Positions 5,302 to 6,962 of a stretch of DNA of 6,962 nt are shown here, piece after piece. Location of the stretch: NCBI GenBank assembly GCA_007127275.1, contig SKZP01000594.1:1-6962 (forward strand), read 5' to 3'. The notes beneath the pieces are model-generated. The model was not told the DNA's origin. It ran no database searches and saw only the letters and a program-made list of their open reading frames with translations. Position 1 is the stretch's first letter. The number at the start of each line of letters is the position of its first letter. Position numbers and translations under genes: made by a program. This DNA is from Planctomycetota bacterium (lineage in GTDB: Bacteria; Planctomycetota; UBA8742; SKZP01).

Positions 5302-6962
5302 TTAGCCGCGCTTGAGGAGCGCGAGGCGGGCGAAGATCTCCGCGAGCAGGCGTGCGGCGAAGCTTGCGCCGACACCGAGGAGCACGCCGCCGACGAGGTG
5401 AGTGTAGTAGGTGAAGGTTGCCTCGCTGTGCAACGCCGTGGTTGTCAATTCGAGCAGCCCGGCCGGCATGGTGGCGAAGCCCTGCGCCCCCGCGGCGCTC
5501 GGGCCGAGGCCGAGTAGCAGCGCATACGAGCCGAAGCCGACGGCGCTGACGAAGGCGGCCGTCGCGACCACTTCAAAAAAGCGCGCCACGCCGATCAGTC
5601 CTGCGTGCGGCACATGGCCGGCGCTGTCGGGCACGAACGGTCCGCGACGCGTGCGTTCGAAGGTGCTCATCAAGACCACCGCGGCAAGCGGCGTCAGCCC
5701 CACGACGGCAACGACCATGGCGAGCGTCTTTGACGGCTCGGTCGTCCCCAGCACCACAAAGGCAATCAACGCAACGGCCACCGGCGGCATCGCCAGCGGC
5801 ACGCGCAGGGCGCTCTCGAACCAGGCGCGCGCGCGCCGCGTGCTCAGCGTACCGGTGTGCACGAGCGCAAGCACAAGCCCGAGCACGGTTGCGCCAATCC
5901 CCCCGACGAGGCCGAGTGTCAGCGAGTTGTTCAACGCGGTCTCGAACGTTTCACTGGCGTACCACGCGACGACGGAGACCTCCGCATCCACGCTCGACTC
6001 GGCGCGACTGTGCGCCGCCAGCAGCAGTACCCCCGCACCGACGACGACCACCGTGGCAACGAACGCGGCGAGCACGTTGCGCAACGCCACCGGCGACTGC
6101 TGCGGCGCATCCGGCAACTCGTGCGGCGCGGGGCGGTTGCTCTTCAAGCCCACCGCGGCAACAACCACTTGCAGAAGCTGCGCGAAAACCGAAAGCCCCA
6201 GGGCAATGGCGAAGCCGAGGAAGCCGAACATCAACGCGAGCGAGTACTTGGAGTACTCGGCAAACGTCTCCGCCTCGACGTTGTGCAAGCCGAGCCCGCT
6301 CAACCCCTCGAGCACCACGAGCCCGACGGTCTGTCCCGCCGGCGGAGCCGCCGCGGCAACGACCGCCAGCACAAGCACCCCTTCCATCAAAAAGCGCGCC
6401 GCCGTCGCGGAGAGCGCCGAGGCCACGACCACCGCGCCGAGGCCGAATTGCTTGCCCGCCGGCAGCGGCCGCAGGTTCTCGAAGCCTTGCCGCGCGTAGA
6501 ACGCCACATGTGGCACCATGGCGAGGCCGACGAGCACCGCGGCGAACGTTGCCGACGGCTCCAGATCAAGCACCCCGGCAAGCCCGGCATACCCGAGGTA
6601 AAGAAGCGCAACCGCCGGCAAGGCATACCACGCCTCCCACATCGCGTCGAAGAACCTGTTGAGCAGCGGCATGGTGCCGTATGCGAGGGCCACGCCGAGC
6701 AACAACCCGGGAATCAGCGCGACGAACAAGGCCGTGAGCAGGAGATTGATGGAGTTTTGCCACACGCCGGAGACGCCGAAGCTTGGCGGGATCTCCTCCG
6801 GGCTCCAGCGCTCCCCCTCGAGCCACTGCGGATCAAGCGGCGGGAAGCGACCCTGGCGCTCGTAGGCGGCGGAGCGCCACGCATTCAGTCGTTCGACGTC
6901 AATGACGTCGGTGTGCTGGGCAATGCTGCCGAAGGTGCGGTAGTAGGCCTCGACCACCGCCA
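5302..6962 (-). CDS. Two-domain ABC-type permease-like membrane protein (fused PstC-PstA-like), 5' end probably beyond window
   Basis: The frame runs from the right edge to TAA at 5304-5302. Residues are numbered from the GTG at 6957. Domain 1 has membrane segments near 66-94, 106-128, 135-154, 176-205 and 238-265. A polar linker follows (271-290). Domain 2 has segments near 291-315, 342-366, 383-404, 411-432, 462-484 and 519-540. Each half resembles one PstA/PstC-type inner-membrane permease. In domain 1, 'ALPAVALLYLGYAGL' and 'LGLEPS'-like text (DLEPS, 131-135) fit the PstA core, and GLGA (172-175) sits where the EAA-loop LGA would be. The end of domain 2 (ATMPAGLLELTT, then a last helix) fits a PstA tail. 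By symmetry domain 1 lacks its first helix, so the gene probably starts beyond the edge. The codon split at the edge ends in TG, however, so a start there cannot be excluded. Neither half has the full EAA-G-LP coupling motif. Phosphate is a guess; an FbpB-like fused permease is the main alternative. Confidence 0.7.
   Translation of the reverse strand, partial: AVVEAYYRTFGSIAQHTDVIDVERLNAWRSAAYERQGRFPPLDPQWLEGERWSPEEIPPSFGVSGVWQNSINLLLTALFVALIPGLLLGVALAYGTMPLLNRFFDAMWEAWYALPAVALLYLGYAGLAGVLDLEPSATFAAVLVGLAMVPHVAFYARQGFENLRPLPAGKQFGLGAVVVASALSATAARFLMEGVLVLAVVAAAAPPAGQTVGLVVLEGLSGLGLHNVEAETFAEYSKYSLALMFGFLGFAIALGLSVFAQLLQVVVAAVGLKSNRPAPHELPDAPQQSPVALRNVLAAFVATVVVVGAGVLLLAAHSRAESSVDAEVSVVAWYASETFETALNNSLTLGLVGGIGATVLGLVLALVHTGTLSTRRARAWFESALRVPLAMPPVAVALIAFVVLGTTEPSKTLAMVVAVVGLTPLAAVVLMSTFERTRRGPFVPDSAGHVPHAGLIGVARFFEVVATAAFVSAVGFGSYALLLGLGPSAAGAQGFATMPAGLLELTTTALHSEATFTYYTHLVGGVLLGVGASFAARLLAEIFARLALLKRG

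Noticed and set aside
5411..6499. Plus-strand open frame of 362 codons opposite the permease-like gene
   Set aside because: The product is an Ala/Ser/Thr-rich, low-complexity sequence, a mirror of a hydrophobic minus-strand gene.

Overview
The window is GC-rich and comes from a Gram-negative-type (diderm) bacterium. It holds three protein genes and two non-coding gaps. The evidence for an outer membrane is indirect: the leftmost gene resembles an envelope family pair that, as I recall it, is confined to bacteria with outer membranes. Neither visible gene start has a clear Shine-Dalgarno sequence, and the gaps are rich in short GC palindromes. This would fit a planctomycete-like or other GC-rich diderm lineage, but the phylum cannot be fixed from this sequence.

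Layout, left to right. (1) 1-2194, minus strand: the 5' part of a large membrane protein gene that runs off the left edge. Its N-terminus resembles the small polytopic family TIGR03546. After a roughly 235-residue highly charged linker it has a second membrane anchor and the start of a TIGR03545/AsmA-like domain. Those families are normally two neighbouring genes, so this looks like a natural fusion. (2) 2195-3051: an 857-base gap between divergent genes, with several perfect or near-perfect hairpins and no convincing gene. (3) 3052-4893, plus strand: a complete glmS, glucosamine-6-phosphate synthase, with all main catalytic residues visible. (4) 4894-5301: a 408-base gap between convergent genes, with a 17-bp tandem duplication and several GC hairpins, one of which is a plausible terminator for the gene to its right. 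(5) 5302-6962, minus strand: the 3' part of a two-domain membrane protein laid out like a fused PstC-PstA (or FbpB-type) ABC permease, cut off by the right edge.

No operon is visible, since each gene faces away from or towards its neighbour. glmS supplies glucosamine-6-phosphate for peptidoglycan and lipopolysaccharide. The AsmA-like fusion probably acts in the envelope and the right-hand protein in inner-membrane transport, so all three touch the cell envelope without forming an evident single pathway. The most unusual features are the apparent gene fusion at 1-2194, the fused permease with degenerate coupling loops, and the hairpin cluster at 2498-2812. I saw no CRISPR array, intact insertion sequence, tRNA or rRNA.
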